Position numbers and translations under genes: made by a program. A stretch of DNA of 64,000 nucleotides from Paracyclopina nana (taxonomy: Eukaryota > Arthropoda > Copepoda > Cyclopoida > Cyclopettidae). Below are positions 38,926 to 50,199 of this stretch, piece after piece (position 1 is the first letter of the stretch; each line of letters begins with the position of its first letter). Where the stretch lies: NCBI GenBank assembly GCA_019096065.1, contig JAGUCH010000008.1:3787001-3851000 (forward strand), in the 5' to 3' direction. The notes below the pieces were generated by a model. That model was given only the letters and a program-made list of their open reading frames with translations. It made no database searches and was not told the origin of the DNA.

Positions 38926-40250
38926 CTAAAAGGAGAAATAGAGAAAGAGAAGATGAGATTTAGGAATGAAAAAAAATGTGAAAAAATGTTGTTTTCATCG
39001 CGGTGGAAGCAGCGGCAGCAGCAGCAGAGCAGCGCAGCGGCGTAAAATCATTGACTACTTGACTAACAGCAAGAATGTTTTGGGTGGCCGGCAACGAGGA
39101 CAGATTTTAGCAGCCGCAACATCGACTAGTCCAGGGCCATTATCATGAAAATAACCCCCTGCGAACTACGCTAGCTGTTTTGAATTCCTTGGCCATAGAG
39201 AGCTGTCGGTCAAACTCTTGATGGGATATTGGCAATATCATAACAAGTTATGGGCGCAAAGTGCATCATCATCATGTCGGGGTGGAACGAGCATTCATTG
39301 GCTTTTTTTAATTTTCTTGGAATGTGGAAATGGCTGTTGTGTCTAATAGCCTCTAGCGGGCCAAAACTCAATCTGGTGTTCATCTACGAACGCCAATCAT
39401 CAAAGTGAGCCGCCCCGACTAAATGCCCATGTTCCTTGTAGTTTCCCATTTTCCTTTATCGACCTGGCCACAACTAGCTATGATGATGATGATGAGAAGA
39501 ACCATGTTCTCATCAAGAAATGTGTTATTGGCCACTTCTACACAAAACTGAAAGAAGTCGTGCCTTCACTACTTTAATGGGATTCTGAACTGCACTATCC
39601 GTGAAATGAAACGGATGATGGCCAATATCGCTTAGCTGCAAGAAAACGAAGACGACCGCGCGACGCACAAAAGCTCATCAGCCTCTCGGAGCAAATCCCA
39701 GCACATTTCAAACGTATTACGAATTCATGGAATATGGCCGAGCGGCCACATTTCTTCTTTTGCATTTAGATCGCCCAGTTTCCATGCATTTTGTTAAGCC
39801 ATAGAGAGGTAGTTGCTGAAGAAGAAATTGAACAGGGCCTGAACATCCATTATATTTCATAGAGATGAAACAGAGGGGAGGGAAGGGAAAAAACACGCAG
39901 AGGCCTGATGAGAAGAGATTTGACTTGGGAAGAAAGAGGAGGAGCTGCTTCTGGGAGAAGCAGCTTTTGGATGATGATAATGGTGCTTTCTCTCGACAAA
40001 GAAGGGGAGCACGATCCCAATTTCCCGTCGACGTCCTAGCTAGTTTCTTTTGCAAACTAGTGGAATGGTACGTGTGTGTGTAGGAGCGCTTCAGCGTTTT
40101 CCCTACATGTTTGAATTTCGTCAAGGAACGCTATTGTGTCGGGTGATTTATTACCCTTCTCTCCCGGTCTCCATCCCTATTTGGGAGCACCAAGCAAACT
40201 AGCTAGAGATCGGGAGCCAACTAAGACCCTCCAGTAGTTTCTGCCTCTAA

Positions 40251-40687
40251 TATCCCGTTCATGTGCAAAGTTGCTTTTCGGAAAGTAAAAAATTGTCATA
40301 AGGCAAAGGAGTTTTGGTATCAAACCACTTAAGAAGGGCTTCTCAACTAGTTGAACCAGGAAACGAGTTAACAAATTTAGGGCAAAATTCAGAAAAACTT
40401 TGATTATTTCAGCTGCATCTTAGATGTAACAGCTCTGCAATTTTTGAGTTGATTCATATGAATTTGTGTGAGACATTTTGATTCAGAAGTAACCAGTTTG
40501 GCACTTAAATTAAAATAAGCTTTGTGAGTGTTTACTTTTCAATAGTCTTAAAATTGACCCGTTTTTTCCAAAGTGTTAGCATCAGCAGAAGTTTACTTTT
40601 GTGTTTGTCATAAGACAATTTTTCTCCTTTCGGTAAGGCGTTCGGCGTGCATTATCGTAAGGAATTTGGGGGCAGATGAACGGGATA
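40251..40687. mobile_element. MITE, PIF/Harbinger-like, copy 1
   Basis: 437 bp bounded by an inverted repeat: left end TATCCCGTTCATGTGC, right end (reverse complement) TATCCCGTTCATCTGC. It is flanked by direct TAA on both sides (40248-40250 and 40688-40690), the target-site duplication type of PIF/Harbinger elements. Longer subterminal similarity between the two ends includes GTCATAAG/TTGTCATAAG-type words. Near its centre is ATTCATATGAAT (40452-40463). It has no coding capacity, so it is non-autonomous. It sits in hth intron 6. Confidence 0.8.
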
Positions 40688-42094
40688 TAAAGCTCCTTTA
40701 AATAAAAGCAGCAAAAATTGGCGTCACTCTCCAAGGAGAAGAAGGAGTAGTAGTAGTAGCTATATCCCAGATCACTTGGCAGTCAGTGCGCTCTATTGAA
40801 GTGTAAAATCCAATTCCACTCTCTAAGAGTCAAGGAGTTTGCATTTTTGTGCTTGGCCCAGCCACCCCCCCACTGTGTCTCATGAGACTGGATGCTTGGT
40901 CAGTTGGGTGGAAAAAGCCTGCAGGGTGCCCTAAGATCTCTGAAAAAAGTGTCCCCTTAGCTTAGCTAGCTGACCCGTGAGCGTTAATTTGGTTCCCTGC
41001 ATGTGGCTAAAAAGAGGAGGGGTAAGGACCACCTTCTTTCTTTGGCATTCAAGACACGGGAATTGGGTTTTTCAGTTTTTCGCTAGATCTTCAAGATCCC
41101 CGTGGGAGCGACTAAAATTGGTGATGGTGGAAGAGAGCGAGGGAGGAATTTAGTGCTGCGTACGACGACAACGACGAGCACTGAAACGAGCGCAAAAAGT
41201 GGGCTGTTTATGGCAATTTTACGGCCTCATCTCATCACACCCAACAGGATCATGTGGCTTTCCAAATATCACTTATAATGCGCGCTTTTGAAGAGGAACG
41301 TGGAAGTACAGCTGAATTAGTGGGAATGGCGCGACGATGCCAATGTCAAAGCCCCCTTAAACTTGCATGCATTTCAAACGCACGCAGACAATGCTACAAA
41401 CCGGGGGGACCCTCGTAACCCCAGAGTGAGGCAAAAAGTTGCTGGGATATTGAAATCCTCTGCTCTCGGAGAAAAAAAAGGAGCTCGGAAAAAGTTCCCC
41501 CTTGTAAATATCGTGTAGTAGTATGCTAAAAGAGCATTGAGCCAAAGTTTGGAGTCATCAGATGTTATGCTAAATGCAAGGGGGCCACCAACCACGAACG
41601 AAGGAATAGTAGATACCCCTCGTAAGTCATTTTGTCTTTGCATATCATTGCCAGCTGGCAGCCCTGTAAACACCTCATTCCAAATGCAAAGTGCTAAACG
41701 TCTTCCCTTCCCAGCACACGTCTGATATGAAATTTCAAGCTCATTATTTCGGCGCGTGCTGCATGTCGTTCTATCACACACAGTTTGGTGCCAATTTCGG
41801 GACGACGAAAAATCCTGACAGAAGAGTTGATAGGTGTGTGTGTGTGTTTCGAAGGTGATGGGGGAAATTAGAGTTTTGAGCAGACACTCCTATCTCGCAG
41901 TGGATCACCATCATCCTCGCGTCGTCATCCTTCTGATCAGAAGAGGGGTAACGAGCCAAGCTGAGCATCATTAGCCTTGGCTTTCGAATCAACGAAAGCT
42001 GACTGTCGAATTGTGCGCCTACATAGCCAGTCTAGACTTTTTGACTCCCCGGCAGAATATACATAGCTAGGGGAGTTTCGTTCTTTCGCTCTCG

Positions 42095-42114
42095 TCATCA
42101 TCATCATCATCATC
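42095..42114. repeat. (ATC)6 microsatellite
   Basis: TCATCATCATCATCATCATC in hth intron 6, about 270 bp downstream of exon 6 in gene orientation. Confidence 0.9.
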
Positions 42115-42381
42115 GCGTCGCTGCGACTGTGTGAGCTACGTACAATTGCTGCTGGGGGAAAATAGCTAGAAAATGGGGAATGCCATTTACGAATTTCACC
42201 TTAGTCAAACTTGCTTGTGTATACTCTAGTCTGAATGGGCATTAGTGTGTTGAAATGTGGCGCGAGCTCAACTTTCCTCTCGCAGTGTGCAAGGAAAACA
42301 AATACTTAGCCTAGCTGCTCGCAACGACGATTAGGCCCCCGATATATTAGAAAGAGGTGCGCAAAAAAGGGGAGCACTTAC

Positions 42382-42579
42382 TACTTCTGGCGTGGAGGCT
42401 CCGTCTGTGTGTGAGGCTGAATCGGCATTGCTTCTGTTGGCATTGTTGTTGCTGTCACCCGGAAGGCCCTCGGACTTGGTGGGCCCGGTTTCCCTTTCGT
42501 CGATCACCAAGTCGATCGGCATTTTACCCTTGAGACAGCTGATGTAGCGGTGACAAAAGTTATCGCAGAGCTCGTGAAC
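42382..42579 (-). CDS. hth: hth exon 6: end of Meis domain and start of linker
   Basis: 198 bp, phase 0 at both ends, residues 179-244. It begins [20 protein letters not shown], continues [10 protein letters not shown] (the end of the conserved HM domain), then becomes Ser/Asn-rich ([20 protein letters not shown]) and ends ASTPEV. The acceptor is CCTTCCAG; the donor is taken as GTA/GTAAGT. A GAA/GTAGTA cut three bases earlier would also keep the frame. Confidence 0.95.
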
Positions 42580-43923
42580 CTGGAAGGCAATAATGGCGTC
42601 GAATTAGTGGGAAAAGCAATCAGTGGATACCAGGAACAATAAAAGCGATCGGGAATCGTGCACGTGGAAGTAATGGCTCATTTGTACTATCCTATCTGTC
42701 TGTTTATGCGTCATTCGGATTCGCGATGATGTATTTTCATTGGCTGGCATGGCGGCCGGTTGCAACTAATGAAAAGTTCTGCCTTTCTTGAGCAGGGGAC
42801 CCCCACCTTTATTGGTTTTCTCTCCTGCCGAGAAAGAACTGCCATCTTATTGGATCTCCTTGGCGAACGAACGAACAACAACAAAGGAGCAGGAAATAAT
42901 TTCCCCTTCTTGCCAGCGAGCCGCTCGAGCTGTCCCAAACTTGAGAGCAAAAAACTGACCAGCTTATGGGAAAAAAGCTGCAGCAGTAGCTAAAAGTGGG
43001 TCTGTGTCTCTGCGCGAAAGCTCTCTGGGGCTGGATCTCTGAATTTGGCAGCTCGAAAGTCTGTGCTTGACGAGAAACCCCCAGATATTAGTACGACTGT
43101 ACTGGGGGAGTTGTTGAAAGTAGCGCTAGCTGGAAAATGCTACAAGATCTGCACGTGCACATCCATATCTGGCCACTGTGTAATGGTGGGTCATCTGCTA
43201 CTGACATCCTTTGAATGAGATGATGCTGGCGAGCATCGATCCAGCAGCTCCGCGCCTGTTTATTCATTACAAGTCCATCTCACTCTCAAGATGACATCAA
43301 GAGGGCTAAAATAGCAGCGCGTTCACCTATGGACCGTAGTCGCAAGTACATTTATATTACGGTTGTAGCCGCCAGTCAACATTAATTCCGCCATGCCAGG
43401 CACTGCACACAAACTACTTTCATGCACAGTGGGCAATTTTGCCTCGTGTCAGTCATTTCGCTGCTGCTAAAATGGCAACGGTGGAAAATAGCAGAGGAAT
43501 TGGCTCGCATTGCTCGCAAGCGCGAGTAATATTCCGACAAAATGGAAATCAGGGGTGCGTGGCTAATGCTGAAAGCACACAAACAGTCCTCGCCAGCTGA
43601 TTGCAATCAAAAGAAAATGAACTGGCTAGATTAAAAAAGGAATTAATCATTTAAAGCAAACGTAGTACAGTCCAATACAAAACCTTGGCCAGCCGCTAAT
43701 TGACGTCCAGATTAGACGGCAGGGAATGCCAAACTCGTCCCTATTTTTTTCCCTGTTCGCGTTCATAACTAATAACAATATTATGCATGTTTGGCATGTG
43801 AATGCTGGAGGCAGAAGCAGCTTAACGCACGGCTCAGTGTGATTGATGTGGGAGATATTGCATTCATTTGCCCGACCAGCGTGCACGATTCGTCGCCAGA
43901 GAATAGGAGTTAAAACCACTTAC

Positions 43924-43974
43924 TTTTTCCAGCTCCAGAAGATGGAACCGTAGAACTTGGATCGCCTGGACCAT
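43924..43974 (-). CDS. hth: hth exon 5: Meis domain (AIQVLRFHLLELEK block)
   Basis: 51 bp, phase 0 at both ends, coding residues 162-178, MVQAIQVLRFHLLELEK. The acceptor is TTTCAG and the donor AAA/GTAAGT. AIQVLRFHLLELEKV is an invariant helix of Meis/Prep proteins. Exons 4 and 5 have the same length and phase, so skipping either would keep the frame. Confidence 0.96.
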
Positions 43975-45926
43975 CTGAAAGAGTGATAATAATATGCGGT
44001 TAATTTCTGCAGCATGGCAGCAGGTGTACCCTTGCCGAATGCTATGCAAAGTATGTCTAATATGCCATTAGGACATGTGCAAATATCGTCTCATTGGTAC
44101 ATATACGTGGTAGTAGCTCCCGAGCAAACAACATTTAGCGGATGAAACCGAAGAGACCGCCAAACAAATGAATCTCTATCCGCGCCACGAGGAGATCTTT
44201 TTCCGAAGCTTTGTTTACAAATTGTCAAAACTTGGCTGTCATCAGCAGCAAGTTACAGTTGCTGCTGTCACCAACTCGGCTCACTTGAAACGCTTGAAGG
44301 TCAACAGCAGCAGCAGCAGCTAGGAGAGGACATGCATCACTCAGCTAGCTGTCGAAATTCGCCCCTATCATTAAGCTGCATGCATGTAATTGAGCGCGAC
44401 ACCAAAGCAGAAATCATCATTTTTTTCCTGTGGCTGTCTGGCTGTCAGTCTCGCGAGTTTTCCAGGAAGCGCAGCAGTACAAAGTGTGTGAGTAGTGCAG
44501 CTCTTCAATCAAGTGTCATAGGATTCGTAGCAGTGGCAAAACAATGTCAAGGTTGCAACAGTTGCATACGTTAAACGGCGAGACGGTTATAAAGTGGAGT
44601 AGATACTTCTACGCGAGCCCAAAAAGTGTGAGAGCCGAGCTCATAATTAAGCTAACAACTCCTTATTATAGCGCTCGCGGACGGACCGACGACTAGGTCG
44701 TAATCAGATCGAGATTAAAAAATGTGTCGAATATGTTGCAAAAATACAATCTGTGCATTTATTCAAAAGCTACACGCTACTACATGCGGCATAGGCCACT
44801 TGCGCTGCTGAAGTAGGTATCTGATTTTACACCGGAAAAATATGGAGTTTCTACCAGTAATCCGTTTTGACGTTTATGTGGACCTAGTCAAAAAGCTATA
44901 CCTACCTACGACGACGGGAGCGTTAGAAAAACAGAAATTATCTGGCTGCAGCGATTATGCCGCGTCGCAAATTATGTGCTGAGACTGAAATTTGTACTAG
45001 TCCTAAGGGCGTGCGCATTGCTGTCACTCAAACCGGCATTTTCACAAACAGGCCAACAGGATAGTGATTATCACATCACGATGCCAGTCAGCCTGTCAAT
45101 CCTGGAAACCACTCGAGGCGACAGCAGCAGCGACACAAAATGCCATGCAAGTTGTTGTTGTTTCCAATAGATGAGCATTTTTATATTCAACAGCAGCAGC
45201 AGCAACGTCGGCCTTGAAACCCTTCCACAGGAGGCAGGTGAATGACTCGTAAATGCTGCTGGAAAATGTGTGATGTGGGCCACACTATCAAAAGCTTTTA
45301 AAGCTGTGTTTTGATGTAAATTTTTGCAACGCTCCGCGGCTTAGCCTAGATGCTCCATTTCGGACACAATTTCGAGTTGGCCTGCTGCAAAAATTGTGTG
45401 TGCTGCTACTGCTACAATATTTTTTGTAGCTGCTGCTGCTGCTGCTGTCCGCGAGTTGAGCAGGAGGAAACCCCGTTTTTCTTGCCCAGTTTCTCATCTC
45501 GGCGAAGAAGAAGTAGAGAAGCAGCGAGTCGTAATCGTCATTAGTTAAATTTAGCATGTCGAGGAAAGCTTCGGAAATGAGAAGGAATTCGTCATCTCGA
45601 ACGAACCAAAGTTGATCTAACTAACAACGAGCTTCTTCGACTTCTTGCTTGATGTCCAACTATGTCGGGCAAATATGTCACGGACGCCAGTTATCCCACA
45701 TATCTACAGTCCTTCATGTACTAGACGAAGTCGAAAATTCCTCGGCATCATTTTCTAAGCTAGCTCGTCTCGCGGTCCTCCTCGAATTAGTGGTGGTGGA
45801 GCTTTGCAGCAGTTCTTTTTATAATAAAATGCTTAGCATGCTATGTCGCGTATCTAGTACTACGTAAAAATACTATGTGGCTCTTTCCCACAACCAAATA
45901 GAGACGTGTGTGCAATGGCTACTTAC

Positions 45927-45977
45927 CAGGCTGTCCACTTCTGGGTCGGCTACGTAGTAGGGCTTCTCGGCTCTTAT
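45927..45977 (-). CDS. hth: hth exon 4: Meis domain (IRAEKP block)
   Basis: 51 bp, phase 0 at both ends, coding residues 145-161, IRAEKPYYVADPEVDSL. The acceptor is CATTTCAG and the donor CTG/GTAAGT. In Drosophila the same place reads VRAEKPLFSSNPELDNL, so the position and the RAEKP core fix the identity although the exon is short. Confidence 0.93.
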
Positions 45978-46951
45978 CTGAAATGGACAAATAAAATGTC
46001 AGCTCTCCTTAACCAATGTACTCATTTTAGTGCACCGACTCTATCATTATGCTCTGACACATTGTCACCAGCAATTACATGAAAAAAGATTTACATGACA
46101 CGTTATAGCCGAGCGATGATTTCCAAGGCATGTGAGCACACACAACGTCAAGCCAGGCTTTCCTTCAAAGTTGTGAAAAGAATTTTCCCCATCACAATGC
46201 GCGAATTCTATTAACAGGCTCAATGAGCCGTGGCCCTGTAGAAATGCTTCTCCTTCTTCAAGGAGCTTTCTTCACTGTTTATAGTATTCATGAGCTGCAC
46301 CTTCACGTGGGATGCCAAAAGGGAAATAAACAAATGTGGGAGATCCACCAGGTGCAGCGAAGAATGCTGTCTTGATTGTCATAATACATTTCCCAGCCCC
46401 TAATGAAGCTTATCAGGTGTTGTTGCATACTACATCCAGTGGTCACGCCGATTATCGGTTCGTCCACATTAATCGACTGCCGACGCCGGAAATTGGAATC
46501 GCCTAGCAAACCTGCTGACCAATATTCATTTGGGGAGCAGCAGAGAAAAAACCTTTTTTCTCTCACTACCGCGCGCGCGCGTTGATCAGTCCATATAGCA
46601 TCTGCTGTCGAAAAGTTAATGTCATGTGACAGCTGGCGCTCTACTTGTACATATATACACCATGACCCATCGATCCTACAGCTCATGGAACATTATGGCG
46701 CGATCTGAGGGGGGAGAAGAAAAAACAAGAAAAACAAACTGGTGCTGTTGCTGTTGCTTGACCTCTAATGCAAACTACTACAAGTAGGAGAAACACAAAG
46801 CAAACATTTAGCGTTGAAGCCGAATTGTTTGCGCTTAGTAGCAATGTTAGACTGCAAATATCAGATGAAAATCTAGTAGACACTTGTTTCGGTGATCGGT
46901 GCATGCATGGCTTACTGCATGCGGGGCCAGGTTTTCCAACGACGAAAACTC

Positions 46952-47071
46952 AATGATACCGTTTTTGAGCAAACAGACAAGTTTAAGTACTTGACTCTGC
47001 GTCGCCAATTGTTATCGATCAGATTCTCTTCAGATTTCACCACACATGTGTGGATGGCTCCGAATTGTCTT
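46952..47071 (+). pseudogene. possible decayed LINE reverse-transcriptase fragment
   Basis: Within hth intron 3, opposite strand, one frame reads NDTVFEQTDKFKYLTLRRQL followed by LSIRFSSDFTTHV. This resembles the end of a non-LTR reverse transcriptase (VxxFKYLG...LxFxxHV). The Gly after KYL is missing and no catalytic motif is present. It could well be chance. Confidence 0.15.
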
Positions 47072-47394
47072 GGCAAACAGCAACTCTTGGCTGCTGGTTC
47101 TAAAAGCTTGCACAGAAAAATTAAAGGTCTTGGGAGAGAAGATTACACTTTCTCACAAGGCACTGAAAAGGTCTCTCCTCCATTGCTTGGGCGACTTAAC
47201 ATGCTTGCAGGGATTAGACGAACACAGGAGAGCGTCAATCTGCATTAAGTCCACGGCAAACGGAGCTTGGCTTTTGTGTTCAATAGTCAATAATCAATTG
47301 CGCCAAATTCTTTCGGGAAATTATCCCAGCGGCCACGGGGGGTCATTTTGGTGCCGTTGTGCATTTGAATTTGGGGGACCTTCTGATATCACGC

Positions 47395-47418
47395 TTGCTG
47401 CTGCTGCTGCTGCTGCTG
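47395..47418. repeat. (TGC)8 microsatellite
   Basis: About eight perfect TGC units, the longest triplet run I saw. A CAG run lies 108 bp further right (47526-47544), so the two can pair as an inverted repeat. Confidence 0.92.
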
Positions 47419-48304
47419 TCCTTCGCTCCAAAAGGGGGCTGGCTCGTTGGAACATTGTGCACAATCAGATTTCACAGTGTCCCGGCCATTGTCGTTCCTC
47501 ATCGCGTTGGTTCGATCTCAGCTCTAGCAGCAGCAGCAGCAGCAAAAGCAGCTTGCTTGCTAGCTAGCGAGCGAGCAAGCCAGCATATAGCTTGAGTGCT
47601 GTGCGGTTCGGCTTAAACGCCGATTTGACAGAGAGCTTGAGCAACAAAGGCAATGAACACGGTTGTGATATATCCCCCCAAAAGATCATCATCTGCCAAC
47701 TTAACATTACAGCAACAGCCAGCTTTTCTGCTGAACTAACACCACGTCGTTCCACTGCAAAGGCTATTTCGCCCAATTATTCCGGAATTGGCTGTTTTCC
47801 TTATTAGCTCGGTGGGGGCTGCTCGGGTTTCACTCAACATTACTGCTACTGCCTACTCCTGCTACGCGCAAGGAGATGGGGGAAAGAAGCCGTGGAAACC
47901 AAGTGCGCATGGGAGGAGGGGGAATTACCTCGAATTTTGCTATCTGAGCATCTAATAAGAAATGTGAAAAATGCTCGTCGTCGTCGTCGTTTCATTTTTG
48001 CTGCAGCAGCCGAGGAAATATTGTGTCGGTGTCATTCAACTAAGGACGGACAGACGCTGAAGCTGAGCTGCAGTATTAGGGTTGCCAGAGTTGACTCTTG
48101 ACGGCTGGATGACCCGGGACAACTGACAACTCAGCTGGAGACAATATTCCTACAACACAGACCCCAAACCCAACTATTCTCCACTGAGCTGTTGCTGCTC
48201 AGATTTTACAGTCTCAAATGTTTCAAACGTTTTTTCGGCTCGGCTGACCTTGGCTTGACGTCGCTCAACATGTAGGGTTAAAAAGTCATTTTATGTGGGC
48301 TTAC

Positions 48305-48446
48305 CTGTTTGGAGAAAACGGCGATGTCTTCGTTGAAGGACTCGGAGGAGCACACGTCACCCCCGGCCACGGAGGGATCGCGAGGGGTACAAGTGGCAAG
48401 TTCACATTTTTCAAAAATCAGAGCCAGCAGAGGAAAGAGGGGATGC
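48305..48446 (-). CDS. hth: hth exon 3: Meis/HM domain, first half
   Basis: 142 bp. Its first base completes Gly97; residues 98-144 follow, from [19 protein letters not shown] to [10 protein letters not shown]. The acceptor is ATTTCAG and the donor CAG/GTAAGC. It includes [19 protein letters not shown], matching the insect and vertebrate family nearly residue for residue. This is the first of the helical blocks that contact Exd/Pbx (family knowledge). Confidence 0.96.
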
Positions 48447-49924
48447 CTGAAATTGATATACGAGACATTTTATTGCGCGCAATAACTTGAAAATCGAGTC
48501 AGCTTCGTCTTCATCGCCAACATGTATAAATAAACATCGTTGCTCCTCTCGCTATCATCATCATCAACAACACACAACTACTACGTACACCCAGCCCATT
48601 TTTTTCTAATTGAAAAATGAAGGGAAAAGAGTTGGTCACTAATCAGTATGTAGCTGCAAACGATTTCCTGTAGAGATCAATGGTTGGCCACAAAATGATT
48701 ATGATTGTCTCAACCGCACACGATTTTGTCCCCGCCGGATGGTGATGGGGAAAACCACAGTGTTCTACTGCCGCAGCAGCACTTCCGCTGCCCAAAATGC
48801 AGAAAGTTTTGCCTCCTGCTTGACAAACAGAGTTATTTATGATGCGGGTGCCACGGGTCTGTTGTCAAAATGACAACAACAGCACTCAAGATGGCCGTCA
48901 TTGCCACGGCCACACAGATGATTTATTTCCATTAGTGACGTTGCGGACTATTGGCCAGATTATCGCCCCCAATTGGCAAATGCTTTTTTGCGTACGTACG
49001 CATAAAAAATCACAGTGATTGACGAGGGCCGGCGAGCTGCTGATTTATGATCTGCCCAGTTGTTCCAAGTGGATCGCTACTGAGGCTGCCACTGCTGGAA
49101 GTATTATTGGCGCGCAACTACTGCTCAATAACACACTGTGTCATCATTTTGACAGTGATGGCGTGAAAGATTATTGTAGGTGCTGTCACTTGACAAAATG
49201 TCAACTTATCATCACTCTTGAGGAATTGATACCTCAAATGTTGACCGGCACCTTCAAAAAGTGACAAATGGCATTCAAATCTCGGAGACGCAGAGAAGAG
49301 ATAACGCCAAAAAGGAGTTTTACAGGGCAAGCACGAAAATTATATGGCAGCAGCTCTCCGTCGTCTTATTTTTCACTGACTCCTGATGAGGGGGAAGGAT
49401 GTCACTGCACGCAATCTGGAGCTCTGGTAACACTACTTCGACTCACAATTACTACACGGCTAATGCCGATAAAAAAGCCACCAAAATTTACTCATTAACG
49501 TCACACGACTCTGGCTGCTACTCACCAAAAAAAAGTGTTTTGCTCCCAGACTCGTAAAATAAAGATTTATGATGCGTGTACGATTATCTCTGCATTTTGA
49601 GTGCAAACAAATCGACATCTAGGAATAGTATCATTATAATAGGCTCGACGCGAAAGTTTGGGGGCTTTTTTTGCACTGAAACCGAAACCCAGCGTCACAC
49701 GACTCTACTGTGCAGACGAGAGAAGACCTCTATAATTTTTGCGTGAGCAAAATTCTGAATTTGCAGCAACCAATCCACCAGCAGCAGCGGCAGTGGAAAT
49801 TTGCACTTTTTCGCACACTACACACTCATCCACTTCACTTGGCAGCTGTTGATGATGAAGATGAGGTCACCAGTAGAAGCAGAATCACAGCGGCCTCGGC
49901 GGCTGCCGTGGCCTCGAAACTTAC
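48447..49924 (-). promoter_or_regulatory. hth intron 2, candidate regulatory module at 48860-49204
   Basis: 1478 bp. Within 350 bp it holds a TGTTGTCA-AAA-TGACAACA inverted repeat (48860-48878), TGATTTATTT (48919-48928), a 14-bp palindrome TGCGTACGTACGCA (48989-49002), TGATTGACGA (49016-49025), TGATTTATGA (49041-49050) and a TTGACA-AAA-TGTCAA inverted repeat (49190-49204). TGACA is the Hth/Meis half-site, TGAT the Exd half-site and TTTATGA a Hox-type half-site (established). That the group is an enhancer is inference. Confidence 0.4.
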
Positions 49925-50199
49925 CCGTAGATGGCATCTTTGTCTCGCTTGTGGACGTCAGGGACCTGGCCACTCATGACGTGGTTCCCCGACCCCGTGT
50001 GGTTGGCCCCCGCGGCGGAGGCAGCGGCTGCCACGTAGGGGTTGTGCATGGCGGCCGCGTGGTTCATGTGCGAGGCCGCGGCGGCCGCTTGTTGCGCATG
50101 GGCTGCCGACAGCTGGTCAAGGGCTGCCCTGGAATGGGGGTCCCCGCCATACATCGACGTTGGCGGCATCTCCATCGAGGTCGGCCAGCCTCCGTCGTA
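49925..50199 (-). CDS. hth: hth exon 2: Ala/His-rich N-terminus and start of Meis domain
   Basis: A TTTCTTTCAG acceptor precedes TACGACGGAGGC (YDGGW), and the exon ends with TACGG before GTAAGT, phase 2 (275 bp, 91 codons plus GG). It codes residues 6-96 and two bases of Gly97. After PTSMEMPPTSMYGGDPHSR comes an alanine-rich stretch with several AAAA runs, then GNHVMSGQVPDVHKRDKDAIY; KRDKDAIYGHPL is the invariant start of the Meis/HM domain. The exon is more GC-rich than its flanks, which leaves a long but meaningless open frame on the opposite strand. Confidence 0.95.

Larger units (their letters stand above)
38926..42381 (-). other. hth intron 6, with an inserted MITE
   Basis: 3456 bp between exons 6 and 7. 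It contains the MITE at 40251-40687, a TGATTTATTACC site (40144-40155) and an ATC repeat (42095-42114). No coding evidence. Confidence 0.7.
42580..48304 (-). other. hth introns 5, 4 and 3 (with exons 5 and 4 between)
   Basis: Intron 5 is 42580-43923 (1344 bp), intron 4 is 43975-45926 (1952 bp) and intron 3 is 45978-48304 (2327 bp). They carry AGC/CTG repeats at 44304-44320, 45190-45203, 45429-45448, 47395-47418 and 47526-47544, a TGATTGATGTG site close to exon 5 (43840-43850), GGATTGACAG on the minus strand (45093-45102) and a weak reverse-transcriptase-like fragment (46952-47071, plus). The plus-strand frame of 173 codons at 47046-47567 comes largely from the trinucleotide repeats. Confidence 0.65.

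Noticed and set aside
47046-47567. Plus-strand open frame of 173 codons
   Set aside because: Its second half is translated triplet repeat (poly-Ala and poly-Ser); no domain, and one such length is expected by chance.
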